Shown piece after piece: positions 1-7,233 of a stretch of 64,000 bases of DNA; position 1 is the stretch's first letter; every line of letters begins with the position of its first letter. The position numbers and the translations under genes are program-made. A model generated the notes under the pieces. That model was not told where the DNA came from and searched no databases. It was given only the letters and a program-made list of their open reading frames with translations. The stretch is from Tissierella simiarum (GTDB lineage Bacteria > Bacillota > Clostridia > Tissierellales > Tissierellaceae). Location: positions 248,001 to 312,000 of the forward strand of contig NZ_JAHLPM010000002.1 in assembly GCF_018917865.1 (NCBI RefSeq), in the 5' to 3' direction.

Positions 1-312
1 TATTTTTGGATTGTTCTTTATGGCTTCATAATCTAATAATCCAAGAATACGAGGGGTTCCGTATCCTCCTCTAAGACAAATAATTCCATCTACTTCTTTG
101 TCTTTAAACATTTGATTTACATCTTCTGCTCTAATAGCATCAGAACCTGATAAATATCCATAACGTTCATATGGGCTTTTGCCCATTTTAACCTTAAAAC
201 CCATTTCAATAAGCTTATCATGAGCCTTTTTAACTCTTTCTTCTGTTGTTGGACTAGCTGGTGCTATAACACCTATAGTATCTCCAAATTTTAATGCTTT
301 TGGTTTAATCAT
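1..312 (-). CDS. LD-carboxypeptidase (peptidase S66 family), N-terminal part
   Basis: The gene runs off the left edge; only its first 104 codons are visible. The start follows an AAGGAGG ribosome site. The N-terminus (MIKPKALKFGDTIGVIAPAS) and the later stretch with LRGGYGTPRIL match family S66 (LdcA/MccF-like), which cleaves L,D bonds in peptidoglycan tetrapeptides or tailors related substrates. The catalytic Ser and Glu/His lie outside the window. It starts 24 bp after spmB, so it is probably the last gene of a spmA-spmB-ldc operon, which would fit a role in spore cortex or murein turnover (inference from context). Confidence 0.85.
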   Translation of the reverse strand, partial: MIKPKALKFGDTIGVIAPASPTTEERVKKAHDKLIEMGFKVKMGKSPYERYGYLSGSDAIRAEDVNQMFKDKEVDGIICLRGGYGTPRILGLLDYEAIKNNPKI

Positions 313-336
313 GGGTTTACCTCCTTTATGAAAAAA

Positions 337-876
337 TTACATTCCAAAAAATAATCTTGTCACAAATACTGCTGTTAATAATCCTGCTAAATCAGCTAGT
401 AACCCAACTGGCAAAGCGTGTCTTTGTTTCTTAACAGCTACTGAACCAAAGTATACTGCTAATACGTAGAATGTAGTTTCTGTAGAACCCATCATAACTG
501 CTGCCATACGACCTATTAAAGATTCTGGTCCATGATTTGTAATTAAATCGGTCATAATCCCTTGAGCTCCTCCACCAGATAATGGTCTCATAAATGCCAT
601 TGGTAAGATTTCTCCTGGCATACCAATTTTAGTAGTTATAGGGCTTAATACTTTAGTTAATAAATCCATAGCCCCAGAAGCCCTAAATGCTCCTATAGCG
701 ACCAACATTGCCACAAGGAAAGGTATTATCCTAACGGCAGTAGTAAAGCCTTCTTTTGCTCCTTCAGTAAAGGATTCGTATACTTTAACTTTTTTCGCCA
801 TCCCAAAGGTAACAATTCCAACAAACATAAAAGGAATTGCATAAGTTGATATGGCTTCCATTATTTTAACAAACAT
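337..876 (-). CDS. spmB: Spore maturation protein B
   Basis: 179 aa integral membrane protein with nucleoside-recognition (Gate) domain features: several hydrophobic helices, the motif RPLSGGGAQGIM in the middle and GSTETTFY near residue 130. In Bacillus, SpmA and SpmB help the spore core dehydrate. It starts after AAGGGGG with 7 nt spacing and lies 18 bp behind spmA, so the two are cotranscribed. A second spmAB pair occurs at 13615-14717; this copy is more like the classical one in size and motif. Confidence 0.95.
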   Translation of the reverse strand: MFVKIMEAISTYAIPFMFVGIVTFGMAKKVKVYESFTEGAKEGFTTAVRIIPFLVAMLVAIGAFRASGAMDLLTKVLSPITTKIGMPGEILPMAFMRPLSGGGAQGIMTDLITNHGPESLIGRMAAVMMGSTETTFYVLAVYFGSVAVKKQRHALPVGLLADLAGLLTAVFVTRLFFGM

Positions 877-894
877 TGATATTCCCCCTTATCC

Positions 895-1500
895 CTATTT
901 ATTAGTAGCTTTGGTCATTTTGTATTTAGGTAAGTTTTGAAATGTTTTAGATACAATAATTGCAACAACTGTTGATGCTGTTGTAGCTATTAATGTAGGT
1001 CCTATTATTTCTGTAGGATTTGTAGCTCCTGCCGCAGCTAATATTGCAATAGTCGATGCAGGTATCAATGTTACTGACGAGGTATTAATTGCTAAGAAAG
1101 TAACCATTGCATTGGTTGCAGTATCTTTTTCATCATTAAGTTTTTGTAATTCTTGCATTGCCTTTAATCCTAGTGGAGTTGCTGCATTACCTAATCCTAG
1201 CATATTTGCTGCAATATTCATTATCATTGCTCCCATAGCTGGATGCTCTGGTGGAACATCAGGAAATACGCGAACCATTAAAGGTCTTAATGCTTTTGCA
1301 AGTTTCTCAACTAAACCTGAGTCCTCTGCAATTTTCATAATTCCTAACCACAGGGTCATTACTCCGATAAGTCCTAAAGCAAGATCTACACCAGTCTTTG
1401 CATTATCAATGGCTGCATTTGTAACTGCATCAATGTTTCCTGTAGCTGCTCCAACTACGAAACCAACGATAAGTAGTGCTGCCCAAATAAAGTTAATCAT
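895..1500 (-). CDS. spmA: Spore maturation protein A
   Basis: About 201 aa membrane protein of the SpmA family, with the Gate-domain signature NMLGLGNAATPLGLKAM and multiple transmembrane helices. It partners SpmB in spore core dehydration. The ATG at 1500 is preferred because AAGGAGG lies 7 nt upstream; the codon before it is an in-frame TTG. First gene of a spmA-spmB-LD-carboxypeptidase run. The upstream 300 bp holds no gene but has a perfect inverted repeat, GATTCC-G-GGAATC at 1604-1616, which could be regulatory. Confidence 0.95.
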   Translation of the reverse strand: MINFIWAALLIVGFVVGAATGNIDAVTNAAIDNAKTGVDLALGLIGVMTLWLGIMKIAEDSGLVEKLAKALRPLMVRVFPDVPPEHPAMGAMIMNIAANMLGLGNAATPLGLKAMQELQKLNDEKDTATNAMVTFLAINTSSVTLIPASTIAILAAAGATNPTEIIGPTLIATTASTVVAIIVSKTFQNLPKYKMTKATNK

Positions 1501-1758
1501 CAAAATACCTCCTTCAAGTTTTGAATAAATTGAATTGTGACATACCTATTTGTTGCAATAAATATGCCATTAGCAGACAAGGCAATTTTATAAAGAACTT
1601 CCCGATTCCGGGAATCCTTGTCCATAGTTGGAATAGAAAATTTTGTTACTTCCTGTAGTTAAAAGAAAAAACCTTTAGTACGCTAAGTAGGACTGAAATC
1701 CGAAAATAAGGAATATACTATATATTTTATATGTCTTGATGGAATCTTTCAACAATAA

Positions 1759-1786
1759 AAAAATGCCAGAAAAGTCTAGCATTTTT
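1759..1786 (-). terminator. Rho-independent terminator after mgtE
   Basis: Inverted repeat AAAAATGC.AGA / TCT.GCATTTTT with a 4-nt loop, followed on the minus strand by a T run. It lies 28 bp after the mgtE stop. Confidence 0.75.
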
Positions 1787-1813
1787 CTATTATATCTAAC
1801 GGCAGCAATCTAT

Positions 1814-3151
1814 TTATATGTGTAACAACAAGGATGCTATAGTAAAATATACAATTAAACTTAGAGCATCTACTATAGTAGTAATAAGAGGTCCAGCCAT
1901 TATAGCTGGGTCTATATTAACCCTTTTAGCTATCATAGGAAGAATTCCTCCTACTATTTTAGATATTACTACTGTTACCAGCAATGTAATAGAAACCGTT
2001 AATGCTACCCAAATTCCTACGGTATCAAATATCATAATTCGTACAAAATTAGCAGCTGCAAGTGCTATTCCTACTATTATACTGATTCTAAATTCTTTCC
2101 AAATTACTTTCCAACTATCACTAAGACTAATTTCTCCTAATGCTAATCCTCTAATAACCAAAGTAGAAGATTGGCTTCCTGAATTACCTCCTGTATCCAT
2201 AAGCATAGGAATAAATGCTGTAAGAACTACTACAGACTGTAAAACATCTTCAAATCTTTTTATTATCCCTCCAGTAAAAGTAGCAGAAACCATTAGTACT
2301 AGAAGCCAAATAATCCTATGTTTTGCTAAAGTAAATACACCAGTATCCAAATATGCTTCTTCTGAGGGAGACATAGCAGCCATTTTTTGAAAGTCTTCTG
2401 TAGTTTCCTGATCAATGACGTCCATAATATCATCAACAGTTATAATTCCAGTAAATCTATGCTCCTTGTCTACAACGGGCAAGGCTAAAAATCCATACCT
2501 TTTAAATACGCTAGCCACAGTCTCTTGGTCATCATGAGTATTCACATATATAAAGTCTTCGTTCATTATATCTTTAATTAATAATTTTTCATCACTAATA
2601 ACCAATTTTCTTAAAGACACTATGCCTTCTAGCTTCCTATTTTCACCAGTAACATAACAAGTATATACAGTTTCTTTATCTAAACCAGTTTCCTTTATAT
2701 GATCTAGTGCATCCTTTACTGTCATATCCTTCTTTAAATCTACATATTCAATAGTCATTAAACTACCAGCAGAATTTGGGGGATATTTTAAAAATTGATT
2801 TATCAGCTTTCTCTCTTCTTCTTTAGCATTTACAAGTATCTTTTTTACTAAATTAGCTGGCATCTCCTCTATAAGGTCAATCATATCATCAAAGAACAAT
2901 TCCTCAACAATATATTTTAATTCTTTATCAGTTATAGTATTGATAATATCCCTTTGTTGTTCTGGTGAAAAATGAGCAAATACTTCTACTGCTAAATCTT
3001 TAGGTAACATTCTAAAGATAACTAAAGTAGTATGAATATCCAATGGATCTAATATCTCTGCTACATCCACTTCATTCATTTGTGCTAACTCTTTTTTTAA
3101 TTCTATATATTTTTTTTGTTCAATTAAATCTAAAATTTTTCTTTCATCCAT
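1814..3151 (-). CDS. mgtE: Magnesium transporter MgtE
   Basis: 445 aa from the ATG at 3151, which has a GGGGGG ribosome site; an upstream in-frame ATG at 3187 lacks one and would overlap the leader ORF. Domain order matches MgtE: an N domain with helical repeats (about 1-125), a CBS pair (about 130-255) and five membrane helices. The pore helix motif MDTGGNSGSQ and the conserved Asp in TTIVDALSL of the last helix are present. In the family, the N and CBS domains sense cytosolic Mg2+ and gate the channel. It is preceded by a 32-codon ORF that ends just before its ribosome site (see 3163-3261). I saw no M-box riboswitch consensus upstream. Confidence 0.95.
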   Translation of the reverse strand: MDERKILDLIEQKKYIELKKELAQMNEVDVAEILDPLDIHTTLVIFRMLPKDLAVEVFAHFSPEQQRDIINTITDKELKYIVEELFFDDMIDLIEEMPANLVKKILVNAKEEERKLINQFLKYPPNSAGSLMTIEYVDLKKDMTVKDALDHIKETGLDKETVYTCYVTGENRKLEGIVSLRKLVISDEKLLIKDIMNEDFIYVNTHDDQETVASVFKRYGFLALPVVDKEHRFTGIITVDDIMDVIDQETTEDFQKMAAMSPSEEAYLDTGVFTLAKHRIIWLLVLMVSATFTGGIIKRFEDVLQSVVVLTAFIPMLMDTGGNSGSQSSTLVIRGLALGEISLSDSWKVIWKEFRISIIVGIALAAANFVRIMIFDTVGIWVALTVSITLLVTVVISKIVGGILPMIAKRVNIDPAIMAGPLITTIVDALSLIVYFTIASLLLHI

Positions 3152-3162
3152 ATTAACCCCCC

Positions 3163-3261
3163 TTAAATAAACCATGTCACTTGGCAATGATCATGGTTCT
3201 TCCTATTTAATTTTGTTAAATAAGCATTATAGCTACAACTGGGCAAAGGTCCAGAATCCAC
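3163..3261 (-). CDS. Small upstream ORF (possible leader peptide) of mgtE
   Basis: 32 codons starting at GTG with an AGGAGG ribosome site 8 nt upstream (an ATG two codons earlier is too close to that site). The peptide begins MDSGPLPSCSYNAYLTK and ends NHDHCQVTWFI, with two Cys, two His and a Pro-rich head. The stop lies 11 nt before the mgtE start and abuts the mgtE ribosome site, an arrangement suited to translational coupling or attenuation. The strong ribosome site and full-length open frame argue that it is translated. A metal-sensing role is inference, by analogy to unrelated Mg2+ leader peptides of enterobacteria (MgtL). I do not recognise a named family. Confidence 0.6.
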   Translation of the reverse strand: MDSGPLPSCSYNAYLTKLNRKNHDHCQVTWFI

Positions 3262-3412
3262 AATCATCACCTCCTGGTATATTTAAAGGATTCTTTCTAC
3301 TATTTAAGTATACCCACATTTTTAGTTTAAATAAAAAACTATTACTAAAAGTTGGTCTACTTTTTATTGTAACATAAAAATAGCTTCTCTTTAAGTTTTT
3401 TGGCAAAAAAAT

Positions 3413-3438
3413 AAAAGATAGGGTAAAACCTATCTTTT
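3413..3438 (-). terminator. Terminator after the HesB-like gene
   Basis: AAAAGATAGG / CCTATCTTTT inverted repeat with a 6-nt loop, followed on the minus strand by a run of Ts. It sits immediately after the stop codon of the gene at 3440-3736. Confidence 0.85.
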
Positions 3439-3439
3439 A

Positions 3440-3736
3440 TTAGCAAGAAGCTCCTCCTCCATCGGGAGTTACGCTAAATCCTCTTCTTAACCAGTTATCA
3501 CTATAATCTATAGTAAACTTATTAAAGCTCTCTGTTAGTCCCTCTTCAAGAATAAAAGTAAAATCCCCAACTTGAGTTTTATCATCTCCATCTTTTGGCT
3601 CATCCAGAGCTAGACCAAAGCTTGGACCACCTCAACCATATCCTGCTATATATATCCTTAAAGGCTTTTCAGTTTTTTTAGCTTCTAATATTTTTGTAAG
3701 CTCTTGTTGAGCTTTATTAGTTAAATCTATTTTCAT
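3440..3736 (-). CDS. HesB/IscA-like selenoprotein (UGA at codon 35 read as Sec)
   Basis: 98 residues if the TGA at 3632-3634 is read through. Reading: MKIDLTNKAQQELTKILEA..., then AGYG-U-GGPSFGLALDE, ending DGGGASC. HesB-like proteins normally have Cys at that position (GYGCGGPSFGLALDEP), and HesB-like selenoproteins are an established bacterial group, so Sec is the likely residue. The frame stays open and family-like on both sides of the TGA. The start has AAGGAGG and a good promoter, and a terminator follows. A possible SECIS stem-loop lies just after the UGA. Likely role: Fe-S or thiol/selenol chemistry (family inference). A conventional gene caller would miss or split it. It requires selA/B/C/D elsewhere in the genome. 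Confidence 0.85.
3602..3627 (-). promoter_or_regulatory. Putative bacterial SECIS element
   Basis: Read on the minus strand, the four bases after UGA are followed by GUCCA-AGC, a 9-nt loop UUUGGUCUA, then GCU-C-UGGAU. This gives an 8-bp stem with one bulge. The loop G residues fall 16-17 nt after the UGA, within the distance usual for bacterial SECIS elements. Hand-folded only. Confidence 0.5.
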
Positions 3737-3771
3737 AAATCTTGCCTCCTTATATTTTTTCTATTCCTTTT

Positions 3772-3825
3772 ATACCCCATTAGGGTATCCATAAACATTT
3801 TATATTATTTTCTTTTTTACGTCAA
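3772..3825 (-). promoter_or_regulatory. Promoter and CsoR/CstR-like operator of the HesB selenoprotein
   Basis: Minus strand: -35 TTGACG (3820-3825), 17-bp spacer, -10 TAAAAT (3797-3802). The near-palindrome ATACCCTAATGGGGTAT (3772-3788) lies at the expected transcription start. The ATACCC-N-GGGTAT form resembles operators of the CsoR/CstR (DUF156) repressor family. A closely matching palindrome lies in the glutaredoxin promoter at 4937-4953. Confidence 0.65.
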
Positions 3826-3850
3826 GGAAAGAAAAAGTTAGTAAATAAAA

Positions 3851-3876
3851 AAACCCTCTATTTTATTAGAGGGTTT
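3851..3876 (-). terminator. Terminator after the 4-TM membrane protein gene
   Basis: AAACCCTCTA / TAGAGGGTTT stem with a T-rich tract on the minus strand, 5 bp after the stop at 3881. Confidence 0.8.
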
Positions 3877-3880
3877 CCCT

Positions 3881-4279
3881 TTACATCGCTCTTCCTGGTA
3901 TTATAGCATCTAAAATACCTATTACTAAGGCACCTATTATTGCACCCCATACTGATATGTTAAAGCCTGGTACTATAAACTTGGTAACATAAAGAATAAT
4001 TGCAGCAACTATAAATCCTGTAATTCCTCTTCCAAAAGGTGTAGCATCTACTCCTGTAAATTTTTGAATTAAATAATCTAATACACCTATTATAACTGCT
4101 GCCAATAGTAGACTCCATATATTATCTATTGAAAATCCTGGAGTAAAGAAAGCTGCAATTCCAACTACTATTGCTGTCACCAATATTCTTAAAAGCATTT
4201 CACCAAAATTAAAATCCATGTCTTTATTCTTATTTCTATCTACATTTCTGTCCCTATTGTTGTTATCATTATTTTCCAT
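3881..4279 (-). CDS. Phage-holin-4-like (PF04020 type) four-helix membrane protein
   Basis: 132 aa from the ATG at 4279, which has TTAGGAGG 7 nt upstream. The first 25 residues are hydrophilic and Asn/Asp/Arg-rich (NNDNNNRDRNVDRNKNKD). About four hydrophobic segments follow, with two similar halves: FFTPGFSIDN...ILDY-like and FIVPGFNIS...GILDAIIPG. This layout matches the YvlD/mycobacterial four-TM family, whose function is unknown despite its holin label. Monocistronic, with its own terminator. Confidence 0.8.
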   Translation of the reverse strand: MENNDNNNRDRNVDRNKNKDMDFNFGEMLLRILVTAIVVGIAAFFTPGFSIDNIWSLLLAAVIIGVLDYLIQKFTGVDATPFGRGITGFIVAAIILYVTKFIVPGFNISVWGAIIGALVIGILDAIIPGRAM

Positions 4280-4436
4280 AATTTCACCTCCTAATACAAG
4301 TGTGTCCAATGTAAATTTTTTTATGCAAAATATATTAAATATTTTATATATATTGGTGAAATGATATAAATATAGTGCAAAAAGTACATAAAATATGCTA
4401 CTATATTAGTAAGAATTGTTTAAGGAGGGAAGATGC

Positions 4437-4622
4437 ATGGAAATTACTAAAGATATGTTAATTGGAGAGATAATACGTAAAAAACCAGAATCAGTGGATA
4501 TCCTTTTAGGATTTGGTATGGGTTGTATTGGATGCCCAGGAAGCCAAATGGAAAGTTTAGAAGAAGCTGCTATGGTTCATGGTATAGATTTAGAAAAATT
4601 AATGAACGCATTAAACGAATAG
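4437..4622 (+). CDS. DUF1858 domain protein (disulfide/redox-associated small protein)
   Basis: 61 aa starting at 4437 with AAGGAGG 8 nt upstream. The sequence MEITKDMLIGEIIRKKPESV followed by GFGMGCIGCPGSQMESLEEA is the DUF1858 signature, with a conserved C-x2-C pair. The family is found fused to or near ScdA/hybrid-cluster and other redox proteins; its function is not established. It lies between two thiol-related genes (HesB-like and glutaredoxin) and converges with the glutaredoxin gene on a shared terminator. Confidence 0.9.
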   Translation: MEITKDMLIGEIIRKKPESVDILLGFGMGCIGCPGSQMESLEEAAMVHGIDLEKLMNALNE

Positions 4623-4628
4623 ATTTAC

Positions 4629-4663
4629 AAAAAAGCGAGGAACTTTTAGTTCCCCGCTTTTTT
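4629..4663. terminator. Bidirectional terminator between the DUF1858 gene and glutaredoxin
   Basis: AAAAAAGCG.GGAAC, a 5-nt loop, then GTTCC.CGCTTTTTT: a long GC-rich stem with T runs on both strands between convergent genes. Confidence 0.9.
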
Positions 4664-4667
4664 AAAT

Positions 4668-4901
4668 TTATTCTCTTGCCAATAAGTCATCAATTTTTTC
4701 TTGATCAAAACCAACTACTTCTTCACCATCAATTAGTATTACTGGAACTCCCATATGTCCCATACCCATTAGTTCTTTTCTTGCTGCTTTATCTGTTTGA
4801 ATATTTTTTTCAGTATAGTCTACTCCCTTTTCTTTTAGGTAGTCTTTTGCTGTAACACAATAAGGACAAGTACTACTTGTATAAACAACTACGTTAGCCA
4901 T
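4668..4901 (-). CDS. Glutaredoxin-like thiol-disulfide protein
   Basis: 77 aa from the ATG at 4901; the upstream in-frame ATG at 4919 overlaps the AAGGAGG ribosome site and is unlikely to be the start. Thioredoxin-fold signature: [19 protein letters not shown] with CPYC active site, then the cis-Pro motif [16 protein letters not shown]. The size fits the Clostridial NrdH/YruB-like glutaredoxins. It reduces disulfides or mixed thiols in the cytoplasm. It is driven by a near-consensus promoter with a CsoR/CstR-like operator in the spacer, suggesting induction by copper, sulfide or persulfide stress (inference). Confidence 0.92.
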   Translation of the reverse strand: MANVVVYTSSTCPYCVTAKDYLKEKGVDYTEKNIQTDKAARKELMGMGHMGVPVILIDGEEVVGFDQEKIDDLLARE

Positions 4902-4933
4902 TTTAAATTCCTCCTTCATACTTTCTTATATAC

Positions 4934-4962
4934 ATTATACCCCTCAGGGGTATCTTTGTCAA
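4934..4962 (-). promoter_or_regulatory. Consensus promoter with CsoR/CstR-like operator in the spacer
   Basis: Minus strand: TTGACA (4957-4962), 17-bp spacer, TATAAT (4934-4939). The 17-bp near-perfect palindrome ATACCCCTGAGGGGTAT (4937-4953) fills the spacer and overlaps the -10 box, an ideal repressor site. It matches the operator type recognised by CsoR/CstR repressors. Confidence 0.75.
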
Positions 4963-5160
4963 TAACTTTAAATACAATACTATCTTACCCCGCAATTAAA
5001 TCTATTAACCAAAAACTATAAAATAAAAGGCTCCTGATGGACAAATCAATTGACAGTCTAGTCATAAAGTACTATAATATTAAAAACCGATATAGTTAAT
5101 TAGTACTATGTGTACTTACTTACATAAAGTATTTTGATAATTTTTAAAGGATTGATAAAG

Positions 5161-5442
5161 ATGATAAAAAATTATATGGAAATTTTAGTCGATGAAGTAT
5201 TTAATGAAGTAAAAAATATCTATAGTACTTGTAGTTGTGAACAATGCATAAGTGATATAAAGTCTTTAGCTTTAACTAATTTGCCTCCAGTTTATTTTTT
5301 ATCTAATGTGGATGAGGGTGAAAAGAAAGCATTTTTATTGGATAGACAGCGTAAAATTTCTGTCTTGGCTAAATTAGCTGAAGCTGCTGAACTAGTGTGT
5401 TCTAAATGTAGCAAGGATGAAAAAATGAGGGAAATATTATAG
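5161..5442 (+). CDS. ComFB-family protein
   Basis: 93 aa from 5161 (AAAGGA upstream); an earlier in-frame ATG at 5134 has no ribosome site. The sequence MEILVDEVFNEVKN, then CSCEQCISDIKSLALTNLPP, later Y/F residues and CSKC near the end match the late-competence ComFB family, with four Cys positioned as a likely zinc site. Members have been linked to competence and motility, and some bind cyclic nucleotides. The comFA and comFC genes are not adjacent here. It ends in a terminator shared with the convergent arsR-like gene. Confidence 0.85.
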   Translation: MIKNYMEILVDEVFNEVKNIYSTCSCEQCISDIKSLALTNLPPVYFLSNVDEGEKKAFLLDRQRKISVLAKLAEAAELVCSKCSKDEKMREIL

Positions 5443-5456
5443 CCCCTCATTTTTTT
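5421..5456. terminator. Terminator between comFB and the CadC-like regulator
   Basis: AAAAATGAGGG / CCCTCATTTTT stem overlapping the 3' end of comFB and followed by a T run on the plus strand; it can also serve the convergent minus-strand gene. Confidence 0.8.
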
Positions 5457-5823
5457 ATTGGTGTCTTACGTGATTTAGCCCTTGTTTAAATAATTCTAGT
5501 ACATGTTCATCATCTAAGGAATAGATAACCATCTTTCCTTCTTTTCTAAACTTAACCAGCTTTAAATTTCTAAGGAGCCTAAGATGATGAGATATAGCCG
5601 ATTGAGTCATGTCCAATAGGTTTGCAATGTCACATACACATAAGGATGACTTAGATAAAACATAAATAATTTTTAGTCTTGTAGGATCTGCTAAAGCTTT
5701 AAAAGTTTCTGCTAAAAGACCTATAATTTCTTCTCCGTATAAACTCTCTTTTATTTCATTTATGGTTTTTTCGTCTGTAGCATTTGTTAAACAAGTAATT
5801 TTATCTTCTGCTTCTTTTTTCAC
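5455..5823 (-). CDS. ArsR/SmtB-family metal-sensing repressor, CadC-like
   Basis: 122 aa, the usual CadC length. It has a winged helix with SSLCVCDIANLLDMTQSAISHHLRLL, where C-V-C lies in helix 3 as in CadC/ArsR, and an N-terminal Cys at position 11. The C-terminal helix carries D-x-H-(10)-H-x2-H (DDEHVLELFKQGLNHVRH), the spacing of the alpha-5 zinc site in CzrA/SmtB. Both sensing sites are therefore present, as in Cd/Pb/Zn sensors. No efflux ATPase is adjacent, so the target may be elsewhere. Confidence 0.9.
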   Translation of the reverse strand: MKKEAEDKITCLTNATDEKTINEIKESLYGEEIIGLLAETFKALADPTRLKIIYVLSKSSLCVCDIANLLDMTQSAISHHLRLLRNLKLVKFRKEGKMVIYSLDDEHVLELFKQGLNHVRHQ

Positions 5824-5849
5824 AATTTTTCTCCCCTCTCTATATAGAC

Positions 5850-7202
5850 CTAATCATTTGGTATCATTGGATTTAAGGGGTGTATTACTTTTCCAGTCAT
5901 CGGATCTATATAAAGGAGCCAATAACCTTCTGTTTCATTCCCTTCAAACCAAGTATTAAATCCAGTAATTCCACCATAGGGATGCTCTTCTTTAGAAAAT
6001 TTTCCTGGAATTCCATATAAATAATACTTTACTTCTTCTCTTTCATTATATAATCCAAATAAGTAATGCCTATATTTCTTCATTAGCTCATTACAATTGA
6101 TAGAACTTTTCACAAAAGGATATTTATAATTTCCTCCTGTTAAATAGCTAAAATAAGGAAGAAAACCTCTATAATCATCTACACCCTCCCCATTAATTTT
6201 CCACCAATTATAACCCTTTAAGTCAATCTTAAAAGGATCTGTATAAGGAAAAAATCTTAATATACTAAGAATATAGTTTGTAGTTTGATTTTTTTGGTTT
6301 AATCTTCTAATATACTCTAAAGTTTCATAGTTAGATTCTTTTGGCATATTTTCTTCTAGTATATATTCTTCATTAGATCTTATTGGTTCATCTATTAGAA
6401 CTTCCTGTAATTCTTCTAATATTCCTAATTCTTCTACAGTTTCTTCAGTATTCTCATATTCAAAAATTTGCTCTTCAGCACTTTCTTCTTCAGGAATCTC
6501 TTCTTCGATAGTTTGTTCTTCAGGGATTTCCTCTTCAACCATTTCATCTTCAAGAACCTGCTCAATTGTTACTTCTTCAGATACTGGTTCTTCTATTGTT
6601 TCTTCAATTGGTTCTTCTAATATTGGTTTTTCTTCTATTTCTTCCTCAAAAATTATTGCCTCTGTTTCTATTTTCTCTTCTACGTCTTCTTTATGAATGA
6701 TCTCCTCTTCAGTAAACTCTACTTTAACAATTTCATCTTCAATTGGCTCTTCTACGACTTTTTCCTGAATTGATTTTATATACTTTTCTTCATTCTTTTT
6801 ATCAATGGATTCTATGTACCTTTCAATAGAACCATCTTCTCTAGTAATATAACCTCCTAGTAGAATACTAGAATCCCTCATAACAAGGATACCATTTATT
6901 TTATCCATTGAAAAGCCATTTGATTCCACTTCCTTTAAATTAAAAGAAAATTCTGCTTTTCCTCTACCTTCTTCATTCGTATATATTCTACCTAATTCCA
7001 ATGGTAATATACCTTTGTCTGGATGGATAAGAAATATGTTATAGTAATTGTCTTTTTCTGCATTCTCTAGATTTAAACTCATATTACCTCTAATGCCCCG
7101 TAATTCTATTTTACCATGGCCTTTAGGATTTAGGGTACGAATGTTTAAGTATTCCTTTTTAAGTATAATAAACTTTCTTGTATAGGCTAAGTTTGTAAAC
7201 AT
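5850..7202 (-). CDS. Glu-rich protein with conserved clostridial C-terminal domain
   Basis: 450 aa; start at 7202 after AAGGGGGG. Three parts are visible. Residues 1-135 form a beta-rich domain (GKIELRGIRGNMSLNLENAE...). About 150-290 is an extremely acidic linker of E-E/P-I/V repeats (EEPIEETIEEPVSEEV). The C-terminal domain holds aromatic motifs (GYNWWKIN, RGFLPYFSYL, YRHYLFGLY, YGIPGKFSKEEHPYGGITGF, GYWLLYIDPMTGKVIHP). I recognise the overall type from Clostridia as an uncharacterised protein encoded near rsmA, but cannot assign a function. No signal peptide or TM segment. It follows rsmA after a 31-bp gap and may be the end of the metG-rsmA operon. Confidence 0.75.
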   Translation of the reverse strand: MFTNLAYTRKFIILKKEYLNIRTLNPKGHGKIELRGIRGNMSLNLENAEKDNYYNIFLIHPDKGILPLELGRIYTNEEGRGKAEFSFNLKEVESNGFSMDKINGILVMRDSSILLGGYITREDGSIERYIESIDKKNEEKYIKSIQEKVVEEPIEDEIVKVEFTEEEIIHKEDVEEKIETEAIIFEEEIEEKPILEEPIEETIEEPVSEEVTIEQVLEDEMVEEEIPEEQTIEEEIPEEESAEEQIFEYENTEETVEELGILEELQEVLIDEPIRSNEEYILEENMPKESNYETLEYIRRLNQKNQTTNYILSILRFFPYTDPFKIDLKGYNWWKINGEGVDDYRGFLPYFSYLTGGNYKYPFVKSSINCNELMKKYRHYLFGLYNEREEVKYYLYGIPGKFSKEEHPYGGITGFNTWFEGNETEGYWLLYIDPMTGKVIHPLNPMIPND

Positions 7203-7233
7203 AAATAGCCCCCCTTTTTTAGCTTTTATATCA

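Noticed and set aside
1504-1758. Small RNA or riboswitch in the gap between spmA and the mgtE terminator
   Set aside because: Only one short inverted repeat (1604-1616); no recognisable RNA family.
3160-3290. M-box riboswitch upstream of mgtE
   Set aside because: The conserved M-box blocks are not recognisable; the same bases are better explained as a translated 32-codon ORF with a ribosome site.
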